A DNA stretch of 64,000 bases from positions 2,882,001-2,946,000 of the forward strand of contig CM024178.1 in NCBI GenBank assembly GCA_013433145.1. The letters are read 5' to 3'. The notes beneath the pieces are model-generated. The model was not told where the DNA came from and did not search any database. It worked only from the letters and a program-made list of their open reading frames with translations. The position numbers and the translations under genes are program-made. Positions 11,693 through 24,900 of the stretch are shown in pieces. Position 1 is the stretch's first letter. The number at the start of each line of letters is the position of its first letter. The stretch is from Ascaris suum (taxonomy: Eukaryota > Nematoda > Chromadorea > Rhabditida > Ascarididae).

Positions 11693-14059
11693 TGGACGTG
11701 ATGGAATCGTCGCATAAATAGGACTATTTTTTTATGAGATGAAGACCAAATTTAGGCTAGTGAACTCTTAAAATCTTTATAGGCCAAGTTTGATTTGTTT
11801 TTGATATTGCCTTATATACCGGATCCGGTTTCAGGATTAATTTATCCAAAGATTGTGCCTCTTAAATGTGACACTATCACCGTTTTGTCGAAGCAAAAAT
11901 TTCCTTCACTAAGCACCCAAGCAAATGAACTATTTTTTCTCATTCAGCTATACGCGTACTTATTTTACGGCAAATGGCTAATTTGAAATTTACGGAGGAA
12001 TATATAGCGAAATGCATTAAATGATTCTCAAGCCGGATAGGTCATGTTGAGGAGAAATACAGTAAATTAAAATTACTGTAGAATATGATACTCGAAGAAT
12101 CTCTTCGATAAACTATATTCCATCTATCATATCCAATAGATGCATTTGATCGTCGATACTATCGATCTCTCTCTCTTTTTTTTTTTTTTTCATCGAGAAT
12201 TTATTTCATTTTTATGGTTTCAATTTGTGAAAAGATTTTTACTTCATCTTTCAATAAAGCTTCAGATATAATTATGCAAAAAAAGTTTTAAAATAGGAAG
12301 TTCTTCCCTTGCAAAGTAAAAAAATTCTTTCTTCCTGAAAAACCCCCTATGTATCATTTGTAAATTTTAGGAGGCCTATGATCTTAGTGGATTTACTTGA
12401 AGCTCTACTAGGTAAGCTATGTAGTTGTCCAATGGTAACGCTGGATATATCATGCACCCTATGGATCTACTCATAATGTACTGTATCGTGATCAACTCGT
12501 GATGTACGGCACAGGCATTTAATGTTTAGTTAGGTTTTCGAACCAAATATTAATAGTTTATTTGAAGATTTTTTTGACTAACTGTAAATTATGATTATGG
12601 TTATGAATGACGATAGGCTAAGAAATGCAAACAAATGAATAAGATGGAATAAATAGAATGAAAAAAGACCTTCTGATTGATGAGTGGCAACGGAAGTGAA
12701 ATTGCAATCAGCGCACCGAGCAGTAACGTTTGCACAATCATCTATAATATTTCGATTATCAGTTATGACGTCAACAATAATCGTATCAATGAATGCGACA
12801 ATCGAATACATCCTATTTATTTAGAAATTATATTAGAGAAGCGGTACGTAAGCGTCACTATAACGATTTCAGCAGCGTAGTGATTAGTTGAGAAGTTTTT
12901 TCGAACTTTCATCGGCTCAATGAGTCGGATTCTCTTAAATGTTTACCTATCGTACTCATAGCAATAAGTATAGGGCACTATAAACAAAATCTGCAATACG
13001 TAAAAGAATACTACTACTGTGTTTCGACATAATGTACTCCACTACACAAACCATTGCTTTCATTTTTTTTTCAGTATGCTCAAGGGAATGGTAATGTAAT
13101 CTTTAAGTGAATCTATGGAAAGAGAAGTGGCGCGAGATTTTCGAAATTCAACACGAAACTAATGTGTTGAAGAATCAAGAACTAAAGAAATGATTTTTGC
13201 TCCATTGATGCCCATTATCAGTCGAGATCTTATATAAATAAGGAAGATAATCGTCGAATATTGAGATGCTAGCAATCAATATATAATAAGGAGAAAGATG
13301 AACAGAACCATGATGAAGAATTACAAGCAGATTTTGAGCGAAACACTTGAGAGAATGAAACGATAGGTGAACAAAACAATGATACCTATTGCGAGTGTGG
13401 GCACTTGTGGCTTTCTCCACCCACACATTAAGCGAATGAGTTGGCGCAAGCATAAATGTCAACATGCCACGCATATATGTATTTTTCATCATGAGTTGGC
13501 AATATCGTGCAATAGGATGCCTCATTAAGTTAATATGAATTTAAAATTAGTTCAATATCTCTTCATAGTTATCAACAACATTCTCTTTTAATGTCGACTC
13601 GATTATTAATATCAGCAAAATATATCAATGGAAACGATGCAATTTGGAGAGGAAATTTGACTATAAAACGTATAGAAATTTTCTCAATAGTCATAAGTTG
13701 GAAATTATCGTTGTGAGTTTATCGAATGACCACAATCTATAGTCGATCGATAGCCCATTAGAATTATATTTGATGAGGCAATTCTTTCGTATCTTCAATG
13801 CTTCTCTCAATTGCAAATATTTCTACAAGTTTAACTAGTATAAAGATTCATTTTGTATTCCCGATTAGGTCTATGCCCTCCAAAATTATTGATTACCAAA
13901 AAAAAAACCAAGACAAAATACAACGAATGGATCAATTTTTATGTACTTGAAATAGAGTAAGTTGTTGTGGCCAACTGTTTGCTGAATTCTGCAGTAATAT
14001 TTTCAAGGCAATTCATCTAGACTTATGGTCGGCATTTCCCGCACTTATTTTCAACTTCT
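11693..14059. other. AT-rich DNA, no supported gene
   Basis: I see no supported gene. A minus-strand frame at 13175-13525 contains a coding-looking segment (LTFMLAPTHSLNVWVEK) ending near a CAATAG|GTATCA donor at about 13386, but it has no credible acceptor and no phase-compatible partner exon. Confidence 0.4.
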
Positions 14060-14344
14060 TCAGCGGGAGGGAAAGAGTTCTCCAGCGTCAAATCGCTCTC
14101 CTTTTATCATAAGAAAGATTTCTGTATTGTTGATTATCGCTTCCTGGTGCAGATTCAAAGGGCGACTGAAATCATGAACAAATGATCCAAATTTGCCTCT
14201 CAGACATATTATTCAACAGTCGACGTACGCACAAAAAATGACATGAAATATGCGAAAGACACGCGAGATCGGCTTTCTCCACCTCTTCGATGGGCAATGT
14301 GCGGAAATGGAGCGTGTTGCCCTTCATGCCGATACATAGTGTCA
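14060..14344 (-). CDS. Two-exon 3' fragment of an unidentified minus-strand gene
   Basis: Exon one (14344-14229) follows a CTCAG acceptor, reads two bases plus 38 codons and ends in phase 0 at a GTACGT donor. It contains LCIGMKGNTLHFRTLPIEEV and KADLACLSHIS. Exon two (14143-14060) starts in phase 0 after a CACCAG acceptor and reads 27 codons (FLMIKGERFDAGELFPSR at its end) to TGA. The intron is 85 bp. Matching phases, consensus splice sites and locally raised GC support a genuine gene end. The alternation of beta-strand-like and helix-like segments suggests a folded domain, but I do not recognise it. Upstream exons, at higher coordinates, were not found. Confidence 0.45.
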
Positions 14345-14700
14345 CTGAGGTCGAGAGAATACATCTATCTCTTAACAATCCGTCCCCACATCTTTTATTC
14401 TTTGCAGCCATAGAAGCCTCACTCTGGGCACCTTCAATTCTTCAATGTGTTTTGAGATATTTTCCATCCATCTAATGCAAATAAAATAAAATTAGCATAA
14501 GCAGAATTAACATTTCCGCTTCGTTCTTCTGAATAAGTGAAGGAGCGTAATACCAATAAATGCATAATTTTTCAACTAGATAATATTCACACTTCTACTG
14601 AGCCTAATACTCCTACGAACCGCTAATATTACGAATGTTTTTGTACGGCTCAAGTCGGAAATTAGTCTATACTATGAGTCATATCTAGCAAATCTTGCAA

Positions 14701-14785
14701 CTCTAGCTTCAGATTTCCAACTCAAGCTTCAGCTTTGCAACTCAAGCTTCAGCTTTGCAACTCAAGCTTCAGCTTTGCAACTCAA
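14701..14785. repeat. 20-bp tandem repeat, about four copies
   Basis: The unit AACTCAAGCTTCAGCTTTGC recurs with exact period 20. One degenerate copy (14701-14720) is followed by three near-identical copies and a partial one. Each full copy carries an AAGCTT site. Confidence 0.9.
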
Positions 14786-15774
14786 TTTCAACTCGATACA
14801 ACAAATCGAACATGTCAACACACATACAACAAACATTGCTTCAATGCTTAACGTGCATTGCAAACGCATTGTTGCAAAAGCGCAGTAGAAAAGAAAGACT
14901 CTCGGAAGAGCTTCAGCACACTGCTCGAACAACATTGCTTTAACAGCTGCAATTTTGACGATGAAGCAACTTTCTGCAACGCATTTTTTTCTGTTTTTCG
15001 TACGAAATTTTTGCATTTGCTATCAGCGCAACTGAATACTATAGAGCTATAGGAAATAAATGGTTTAAAGGCGATGCAAGAGATTAAAATTCGTCATTCA
15101 GTCGGTCTGTGGAAACTAGAAGAGTACGAATAAGCATATTCAATAAGTGGATACAAAGGAGGTGTAATCCTGATACTTCAACCCACGAATAAAGCAAGAC
15201 AAGATTTCGCTCAGAAATATATTAAATTTCGAGTAAAAAGAAACTCTCAGCCATTTTCAATGCGAAATTCAACGTTAGAAGAATTCATCGCTAGCCAATT
15301 TACGCTTCTTTCCCTTCCCACTCTTCGAAATTTTCCTCTCATTTGACATCTGAGATTAGCACCAAATTTGCTCTATTTGCAAGGAAATATACTGAAAGAG
15401 TAGAAGAGCGTTATAAATAAACGGTTGCAATGCGCACATGATTCGTTGATTACTCAAAAATCCTCCATTCGATGCAACTATTTGACTTCAACGATTAATT
15501 ATTATGGAGGCACTCAAGATCATCGAGTGGGAAAATGCTTTTGCATTCAAGAACGCTGAGATGTTTTGTTCGAGGAATTGAATGACTATTGACAACAATT
15601 AGCGGATCAAGATTATCGTTGCTTTGCAACTGATAAGGGGTTGAAGCGGAGGAGTTGCATTCGTTCGTCAAAGTAACCAATTTTGTTGAATATTCGCGAA
15701 AGTATACTAGCATAATTTATTACTATACTTAAAACCTAGCTGCTGAAGTCGGGGAATATTATCAGTGGAATCGT

Positions 15775-15812
15775 GGGAAATTTCATTTCCCCCGTGGGGA
15801 AGTTTATTTCCC
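15775..15812. repeat. Imperfect palindromic GGGAAA/TTTCCC block
   Basis: Alternating GGGAAAT, ATTTCCC, GGGGAA and ATTTCCC motifs are arranged so that the block can fold into nested hairpins. The inner stem pairs TTCCCC with GGGGAA around a short loop. Confidence 0.6.
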
Positions 15813-16477
15813 GTGATAATAAAATCATGGGAGAAATTACCCAGTGAAACAAAAATGAATGCATCGAGCTGAATTTCAGCACTTTCCAAGATTTCTTCAG
15901 GCCTTTATAAGAAACATTATGGAAGGACAAGGAGACAGGAAGATAGACCATCAGACAAACAAGTCGAGGTCACAACGTTTTTGAGGCTGCCGCGTCAAGA
16001 AAATTGCTTTTAAACGAATAAGGTGCAAACAGCTAAGAAGCGCTAGAAATAAATATAATATCTGCATTAAATAGAAGTTTATTAGTCGCTTCATAGAGTA
16101 ATTTCAGCGTAAATGAGGCGCAAAAACTTCCGAAATGTCGCGTGAAAAAAAAAAGAAATTAAATAGGAATGCAAATTTGCTCACTATCAAATTTTATTGA
16201 TAAGAGATATGAAAATAGATATTTTAATCGATATCATCGATCATCGAATGCAATCACATTATCTAAGCCCTCATATATAAGCGATCAATTCCCTCAGGTG
16301 ATCGCTAATGTTTTCACCTATCTCACAGTAAAGGAAACGCCTAAAATGTGCAACAACGATGAGACTATTGCATGCACAGCAATTCTAGAACAAAGCTATT
16401 AATAGGCAACTTTTTGGTTGCTTTCTTCTTCTTTTTTTTGCTTGCTGACAGCCACTTAACTATTGTCACTAATCGGC

Positions 16478-16720
16478 TGCCATTAACATAAAAAGCCGCT
16501 TCAACGCAGCTCTGACGTCATTTTAATGAGTAAACGTTGTTTGGCAATATCCAGTGGGACATCGGCAGTCGGCTGTCAGCAATGTATGAAGCCGATTTTA
16601 AAGCTGCTTTGACGTCATTGCGCTGAGTCCAATACTGATATTGTTTTGCAGCATATAAAGCTATTAGCTTCATGCAATGCGGATAGAGTACACGTCATTT
16701 TACGTCATTTTGCGTCACCC
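16478..16720. promoter_or_regulatory. Duplicated block with CRE-like TGACGTCA sites
   Basis: Two perfect TGACGTCA palindromes (16513-16520 and 16610-16617) sit in an imperfect direct repeat about 97 bp apart: AGCCGCTTCAACGCAGC.. and AGCCGATTTTAAAGCTGC.. before the site, ATTTTAATGAG and ATTGCGCTGAG after it. Three further half-site motifs (ACGTCA at 16692 and 16702, GCGTCA at 16712) follow at 10-bp spacing. TGACGTCA is the classical CREB/ATF site. A TATAAA-like motif lies at about 16655. No gene start downstream could be recognised, so regulatory function is inference. Confidence 0.4.
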
Positions 16721-19581
16721 AAACATTTCAATTCCAAATTGCCTCCCAATTTGGCACTTAAGTTTGAAGTGCTTCATTTTAGCATTTCTACTTTTATCTC
16801 TTCGTGACGATTGCACTTTTAGTTCGCCCTCAACTAATTGCACTCGTAAAACAAATTCGTCACTTTCCAAGTTTCGCCTTTGCATTGCATATATTTCGGT
16901 TTTGCATCGTTCCGCTTGCATTGCATCATTGCATATTGATATGCAAAACTTTCGGCTTTGAGTATCATGCTCACTTTATCGAATGAAATACTCCTATACA
17001 AAATGAAACAACGTTGTCTTGAAAGAAGGCATGAAAAAAAAATAGACAAATACTCCTCAGAATGGTAATTTTACCCTCATAATTCGTATGATATTGCTTA
17101 GAACTTTGAGCTGAAACACAATTATGTGTTTCCTTTATAGGGATAAAATTAAGGCTCTATAGTCGCTTTTGGAAATTTCCATATGGCAGATGTTGACTGG
17201 GAATTGAATAGGCTCTATGAACCAGCCATATGTCAGCAGCGTTCTTTTTGGCTTATTCACTTCTTCCAGAGTGCCACTATTAATCCTTAACTGTTGATAA
17301 ATGAAGTAACAATGATCAAATACTTTGGAAATACTTAACGACATCCTGGCTATTGCTAATTTTATTTTCCGCCAATAAAATCTTCATGCAAAATTCAGAG
17401 GAAAACAAAGAATACATAAAGAAAATATGCAGTTAATAAAATGTAAAGCGATAAAATGACGATTATAAAACGACAATGACAAAAAAAAATCAAATGAAAA
17501 AATCATGTAAAGTATCGAAGTTAAAAATTGATAATTTCGCAGCAAATAAAGTAGCCATTCTCTTGACCATCAGTCTATACCAGTGGTCACTTTTCTTTAG
17601 GATCAATTTCAATAGCATCAAATATGAATGCATGTATGTGTCATTGGATGTTTCACACGTTGTACAATTGTCCACTATTCAAAAATTTATATCCGTCCTT
17701 TAGCGATCTTTTAGCGATGTTCACATTTTCCAAAAAATGCACTCTCAAAATCTACATGCTTAGTGGTAATATTTACATTTTCCAGTCTTAAATACTTTCA
17801 TAAGAAAGTAGAAAGTATTACCAAAGGCATAAAAAATGATAAGAAAGATTTATAGGATGAATGCAGAGGAGAAAGTGATCCCGTTTAAAAGGCAACGCTG
17901 AAATTCTTTAGTGATCAGGAAAGAAACATCCTTGATAATAGATGAGCCATTGAATTTTGGATTGCACCTATTGATGACAGACGTCTGTCTGTGGTAAAGA
18001 TGTAGTGGATTGCTGGATGAAGAGAGTGGAAAGGCGTAACCAGGCAATTTTCATTTTGCTTCAATTTATAAGGGATGTTTGTGATATCGTGATATGCAAT
18101 CATTTGTTGCCTTTCCTATTTCGTTAACTAGTGCAGCGTTCAATGTTTCCGTTGTTGAGGAGCTGCAGTGACATGGCGGTAGGAAGTCGTAGTCGATTGC
18201 ATGCAAAACACCACTGAAAGCCAACTAGTGGGCAGACGAATGGTGGAATTGCGCGATGCATTTTGCATGCAGAGAGGCATCTTGGTGGGAGTATGACGGA
18301 CGCCAAATACACTTCAACGAAATATTCTCAAACAAATCTTATATTAGTCACTTTTTTTACACGGCATATAGCCCGCATTATCAAAAAAAAAAGAAGAAAT
18401 CAAATGATACTGAAAGAATTTCGGAAATTTTCCGGAAACGAGTCAATAGGAAAATAATAATGCAATAAATAAAAACATGAATGAATATTTCAAGAAAAAT
18501 CCCGAAAACGGCAGCTAGGATTGCGATGGTACTGCTCTATCGCCTATTCGTGATCCTGGCGCTTGCAAAGAGCGTTCCCTTCACCTGCTCCTTCCTCCTC
18601 CTCCCCCCCCCCCTTCCTTTTCCCCATCTTTGACCTACTTCTCTCTGTTTACCTTCATCTTATTTCTTGAGGCAGCTTGTTGATTTAGGTATTCTCTACT
18701 CGATACAAAGAAATAATTATTATTTCTGTGTACAAAAATGGCCTGAAATGTGACATAAAGGGTGAATATTGTTTCATTGAATTGCATTTATTGTGGCCCC
18801 ATACAGACATCAATAACAAAAAAAAAACGTTCATTTTTTCCATGAAGTTACAATGAGATATCGTTGATTATTGAGTTGTGTGAGCCGAAGTTTCAGCACG
18901 ATCACGACAGCTGAAATGCTTCAGTTTTGAAGTTCATAGTTAGTGGCGGCATACGAAGCAATAAGGATGTCTGCATTTATTTGCAAGAGACTTATGAGAG
19001 TGTATCTCATGAAAAAAATTTTTCATTCACCTGGAAAATAATACTGTCAACGAGTGGAATATTTCTAAATTAGCAATAATCACTGATTTTAAATTCAGTG
19101 CTGCATTAACGATTAAATCAGCACGCCTCAATGATGTGCATCGTTTGTTTGTTTGATTTTCATTGCTTTCATTCTCATAATAAAATTGCGATTTATTTTC
19201 ATCTATTTGACGCTTATTTGCATAGTTTTCTGGATATCTGCAATGAAAATCTCGGCTATCGCTTTCGGATATTCCCAAAGAAATTTTTCGTTGGTCTTTC
19301 TCTAAATGTCTAGCAACATTTGTTTCTTGGTATCATATTTCTCCTCTAAGAGGATAAAACACTTTTCACTTGGTAGTTATATCATTACCTCATAATTTTG
19401 AAGGGGCTTTAAATGCAATATTACTGTAGATAACGAATGTGCAGTGTCATATAAGCGGATGAAAGCGATTGGTGCGATAACCTTCGGTTTCGTTTGTTAG
19501 ACGTATAGATACTGTTCATTGCTTTAAACTTCATAAAACCTTTGTTACTTTTCTACTTGGCGATTATAACAGCCGTATTAT

Positions 19582-19593
19582 CAAAAAAAAAAA

Positions 19594-19644
<51 letters not shown>

Positions 19645-19654
19645 ACAAATAAAT
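19582..19654. repeat. (AAAT)n microsatellite after a poly-A run
   Basis: About 11 A are followed by roughly 15 AAAT units, the last ones diverged (AAAC, AAATC). This could be the tail of a plus-strand retroposon, but no body was recognised upstream. Confidence 0.85.
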
Positions 19655-21926
19655 CAAATTTTTATACAGACAGAGTGACAGTTCAAAAAGAACTTATGCG
19701 GGAAATAACTATCGTTTTCAGTTCAGCAACGAACAAATCTGAGTTGAGCATTTTTGTCGATTTTTTCGAGGCGCATATCGATATCAGATCCAAAGGAGTT
19801 TTCCACTTTTATGCACTATAATTCTACTCGAACAACAAACGAATTTAAGAGAATAGTAAAAATTGCCGACAAACAAAACATTTATGCCCTAAATATGATT
19901 AATGGCCTTATTCGATAAATTGTTATGATTCTTGGCCAAGAAAATTCCCACAATTAACTTTTATTCTGCACGAAATGAGAAAGTAATTGAAAGATTTTAA
20001 TGAGTCTTTTCACCGATTAGAATGATACGATAAGGAATCGTTCAGATAACGTTCGTCGATCGCTTGCATAATAGTTTCGACGTTCAGAGATGAAACGTTT
20101 TTTTATGCTTTCTTCCTCGTATTTCGACGGGGAGGAGAAGACCCGAGGAGAGACCGATAAATCACTGGCACACGGAATGGAAAAAGGGACAACCCGTGCC
20201 TTATCTTTCCCAAGGAATTGTCGTTTTAATGCGGCAAATATCGTTCATTCGATTGTTAAACGCAAATATTATGTGTAAGCGAGTTTTCACATGCCAGTGC
20301 TTTGTTTATTCGAGCTGCCTCATTTTATTTCTTCGCTGTCATAATCAAAGCAAGAGCAAGATGGATTCGCTGGAGTTGAAGAACTAGCCTCTCGAGGCAG
20401 TTGATTTTTCTTCTCTTCTGAATTTGAAGTGGAGAGATATTGAAAGAAGAGGAGTTTGCTGAATGATGGTCAAGCTGAAGTTTCAACACAAGTTCGCGGC
20501 AAGCCTAAATGATAATGCGGTAAGTTTCAAGCATAGAAATGTGCCGCTTTATTAAGCTTCACGATTCGAGATAGTGAATTTTTCTTTTACACCAAACTTA
20601 AATGTTTGGGGTTGTTGTAAAAATGAGACTCGCGTCGATGTAACTAGGACGTCATTTGCACTCACCTGCATTTACCTGTTAGGAGTTGTTTTCCCAAAAA
20701 GCTGAGGTGTTTTACACATCGGGTATTTTGAGGGTCACTTAGTGTAATCGCTTAGGCTGACTGCTGTTTAATGTGAGGTTGGTGACAAATAGCGGTGATG
20801 ACATACTTGACGATAAAACGTGAAGATGACGAAAAATCGAGGTTTTGAAGCCCGATGATATTTGCTTGGTACCAGGTATTGAGGACGTTTTTTTTATTGT
20901 TGTTTTTTTCTATGCGATTATATTGCGTGTTTGCCACTTCGAATATCGCAACCGATAGTTTGATGATGGTATTCAAGGAGCCTGAATGAATGTACAACTA
21001 CAACTAAATTACCAATTACAGCTGCATAATTTGTGTGTTAGTTACTCGATTCTGAAGCCGTCAAAAATTCTTGATCGCTTCGCTGACTCATCCACTGAGT
21101 TTCTCTCAATCCCAGATGTTAGCTGCCACATCTTTCTGTGCTCGAAAATATTCTTAAGTTCAGCTTGTGTACCTTTTGCTGTGTTTTACATATGCGATCC
21201 CTTAATATGTTCATGAATCTCGTTTCATATAATCGACTTGTATTATTCAGTTGGCTTTTCTGTTATTGCTAATAACCTATACTTAGTTCCACTTGTGCGT
21301 CATTTGGTCAGTTGTTGTTTCTATTTTACAGTGAGTAATGAACGTATTCTTGATTCATTGTGCTATCATTTCCTCTCACTTTGTGCTGTATTGCGGTAAA
21401 GATAGGTGAGGCAACTTCACTAGTTCGGTGGGGAAAGATTTCTTTGAGGAAATTTTTTAGTTTTGAGGAATTCCGGGTTAATTTTCATCGATAAACGTTA
21501 TCAATTAAGAAATATGAGAATACTATAGCATTCATTAGATCATTCCAGACTCCTTTGCATATAGACTCATTTCTTTCGTTCCTTCCACTTCCAGCATAAA
21601 CCTGTCTCAAGTCCACCATCATAAGAGTATCAAAGGTGCTAATATTGAAAGTGATCGTTGCATCTGACCATTTCATTACAATACCGTTACCTTTAAGTAA
21701 TTTCTTTTGGAAGCAGCGAGCGCTGCTTATCAAATCTCACGCTAGTCTAGCCGAATGTACCGTTATCAGCTTTATTACCATTGTTCTGCCGTTCGTAGTA
21801 ATTGACAGGCTAATGATAAACATTGCATGGAGGTGGATGTGTTATGCATTATTAGATATCCGGATCAAATGTTTTCATAAATATGCGGAATTTTAATGTA
21901 TAATGTGCTTATAGGTAAAAAAAAAA

Positions 21927-24900
21927 ATGTTTAAAAAATTCGATGAAAAAGAAGATATCATTGGAACACAACAATTGAAGTCTTCAGCACAGGTATTTAT
22001 ATGCTGTCCTATTTTTGGTAGGAGTTACGTTGAAGTTCGTTTATTGAAACACTATGAATGCCCATATCGTAATTTCCGCCTACTTTGTTCTAAATTTCTC
22101 GAAAATTTCTGGCTGAATGCTCCGAGAAAAATTCATATGTTTTCCACGTAAAAAATTACGACGCAATTTTTTTTGAAAGGAATATTTTCTTTTTTCTACC
22201 AGAAACGACTTCATAAATTTTTTTCACTCTGAGTTTGAAGTTTGAGAGCAAAATTCTTCACAATGCGCCCTTATTTTCGTCATTCACAAATGATGAGCGT
22301 TTGAATCGACTAATTTGGCCGGAAATGATTCCGGATACTTTATTTTCTCGTTTTTTTTCACCAAATTCCGGGCATATTTAATTTCTCCTTGTTTGTTCAT
22401 CGTTTATTTGCGGCTGAATTTCTAGGAACCCCGAAGTTTGCAGGTGATCTTCCTCCTTCCGTCTCTCTCTTAATGGGCCCTTCCCAAGAAACCCAAGTTG
22501 AAAAATTGAGTTGTAAAAGTTGGATCGAATCAGAACAGTTGCAAATGCATGCAAGTATGTCCGGGTCGTATGAGAACAACCTTGCCGTACCGCCGTTGCG
22601 ATTATTGGGCGCATACTGCATCCAAAAGTCTGCGTAGATACGCTAAAATAGAAGAATAAGGAAAAACTCAACGAGCACCGGAGATCACTTTCTCCACTGA
22701 AAGAGTTGGGCAGTTATTTTGAATGAAACAGGCCACAACCTATGCAGATTTTATTAACAACCTCGAAGGTTTTCTAATCTAGTTGAGTTCGGTGCGAATT
22801 GATGGGCTATTATTTATTAGCGCTCAACGGCGTTGATAACATTCGTATCGGCTATGCCAATATATCTCATCCGAGTCATTCACATTTAATTTAATTTAAT
22901 TCGATTCCATTACTCCGAAAATCGTTTGCTCGCTTTGATTGCATCAATTTTAATGAATTAGAGGGTTTCATTTCTTCAAACCTTCAAAAATTTCTTCCGA
23001 GCAATTAATGCATGCTGGAGTCGATCACTAAAATGTCCTATTTCTTGTCTGATCCTCGGAATTGCAGTTCCCTTCGTTTACCGTCTAATAATATTCTATC
23101 AAGACGATTTATGAAACCTTTCCTTAGAATTTTGCGCCTCGATGTTCAACTGCTTAGCTTGAAAAGAGGCATAGCAGGAAAGGGATAGGTCGAGCAACAC
23201 ACTCCCCTAATATTATGCTTCTAAACATAGAATTGGTGGCTACCGATTTTTACGGGCACAATTGCTCTCCGTTTCCAAATTAAAGATGAGCTTACATCCT
23301 TGGACCAACCAATGACTGGTAAATTACTACATTGAAGCCATTATTTGTGGCAGTACCCATTTCTTGCTGATTTCGATGTAGTAGCGATACGTCTGGTAGT
23401 GGACGAAAACTGCCACGGGCCAGAGACTATGACGATGGTTTGGATGCCATCTCTGAGTAATGTCTTTACTTAGCGACTGTTTTGTGATGGTATTTAGTTA
23501 GTTAAAATGTTAGAATGTTGAAAATAATCTTATTCCGTTGTTTGTTGTCTGTTCGTTTGAAAAGTTTAATTGCAGAAAGGGATTCGTGCGAAGATACAAG
23601 AGCAGTTCCCATTATTGGAGAACTATATGAACGATATCCTTCCAAAGAAAGAGAACTTCAAGCTAGTCAAATGCAAAGGTTTATTTTTATCCACTTTTGA
23701 TAGTTGCAGTGGGAAGATCTGTCTCGCAATCTCTGATCTCAAAATTTATTGAAAGATCGGCGGTTTATGGAATACCGATCGGGTTCTCATTCTGTCACAT
23801 GTCCTGAAATAGGTTTAGAGCGAAAGATATGATCCGCACAATGCTCTCTATTTATCGTACCTTTGCTTCGTTGCTATTATCTTTACCCACCTTTTCAATG
23901 GTTATGCGTCCACTTCATAACGCACTTTTTCGTGAGTCATTGATAGTTGTTGTTGAAAGCCTAATATGCGACCAAAGTTGCTTTATTGGCTGACTTTTTG
24001 GGCGTTGACACGTTGCTATCAAGTGCCCAGAAATACTTGCAATGATGGAATAAAGCAATATAAAAAGGCGTACGTAAACACATCAGCAGCTGCTACCCAC
24101 ATATTCGAAACTGCGAGAGGGAAGGGGTAGGGCGACTGAGAGATGAATGGGACAGGTAACGCGCGGTCGAATTTCATATTAATTATCGAACGGTGAGAAT
24201 GCAGGAACGATGTTCGACAGGTTCTGCGCTTGTCTTTCTCCCTTGCTTGTCGAGCTTGTTGCACTCAGTTTCAGCCATTTCTATACACATTTCACAAAAT
24301 ATGCAAAGAGGGGACAAGTATTTGAAGCAAATTTCTATCGTTATTTTTATTTATATATTTTTTTCATTCATAATGCGTTTATTTGCTGTTTTATTAGGGG
24401 AACGATGATCGATGCTTTGCTTGAAAGTCAGCGATTGCTGTTTTGTAGTATATTCACAGAGTTATCTTTCAGATCATGTAGAACTAATAACGGATGCAGA
24501 AGGCAACGTGATGTTTATAAAGCCAAGGGATATCCCATATATTCCTTCGTTAAGGTTACTTCACAAGTATCCGTTTATGATGCCACATCAACAGGTATTT
24601 CTTCGCGATAGCTTTAACGGGACTGACTTTTTTTTGAAATGATTGTCGATGTGTTTTTTTTTATACTTTCCGGTAAAGCGTTCCTGCACTTTTCAATAAA
24701 GAAAGCGTTACATTAGTGTTGAGCGAGGATGAGGGTAGAGATGAGATGCTATGATAGATAGAATAAGTGTGGCATTAACCGTCGTCCGCTAAAAGTTGTA
24801 AATCTCGAAATTGGCCTAATTCACCGCTGGCGTTTTGTCGTATTTTTTAAATAATTATTAAGTCAATAAGAATCATAGGACCGCATCTTCTCTTGAGAGA

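Larger units (their letters stand above)
14345..21926. other. Non-coding region with repeats and CRE-like sites
   Basis: I found no supported gene. Separate entries cover the 20-bp tandem repeat, the palindromic block, the TGACGTCA cluster and the (AAAT)n tract. A C-rich patch lies at 18593-18620. A possible short first exon at 20463-20519 (plus) is discussed in the findings. Confidence 0.4.

Noticed and set aside
22389..22637. 82-aa GC-rich frame in MCTS1 intron 1
   Set aside because: Both strands are open over the same segment and no family is recognised; more likely a repeat or chance.
24210..24611. 133-aa plus-strand frame in MCTS1
   Set aside because: It covers intron 2 and exon 3 in a wrong frame; the true exon is fixed by MCTS1 homology and phase.
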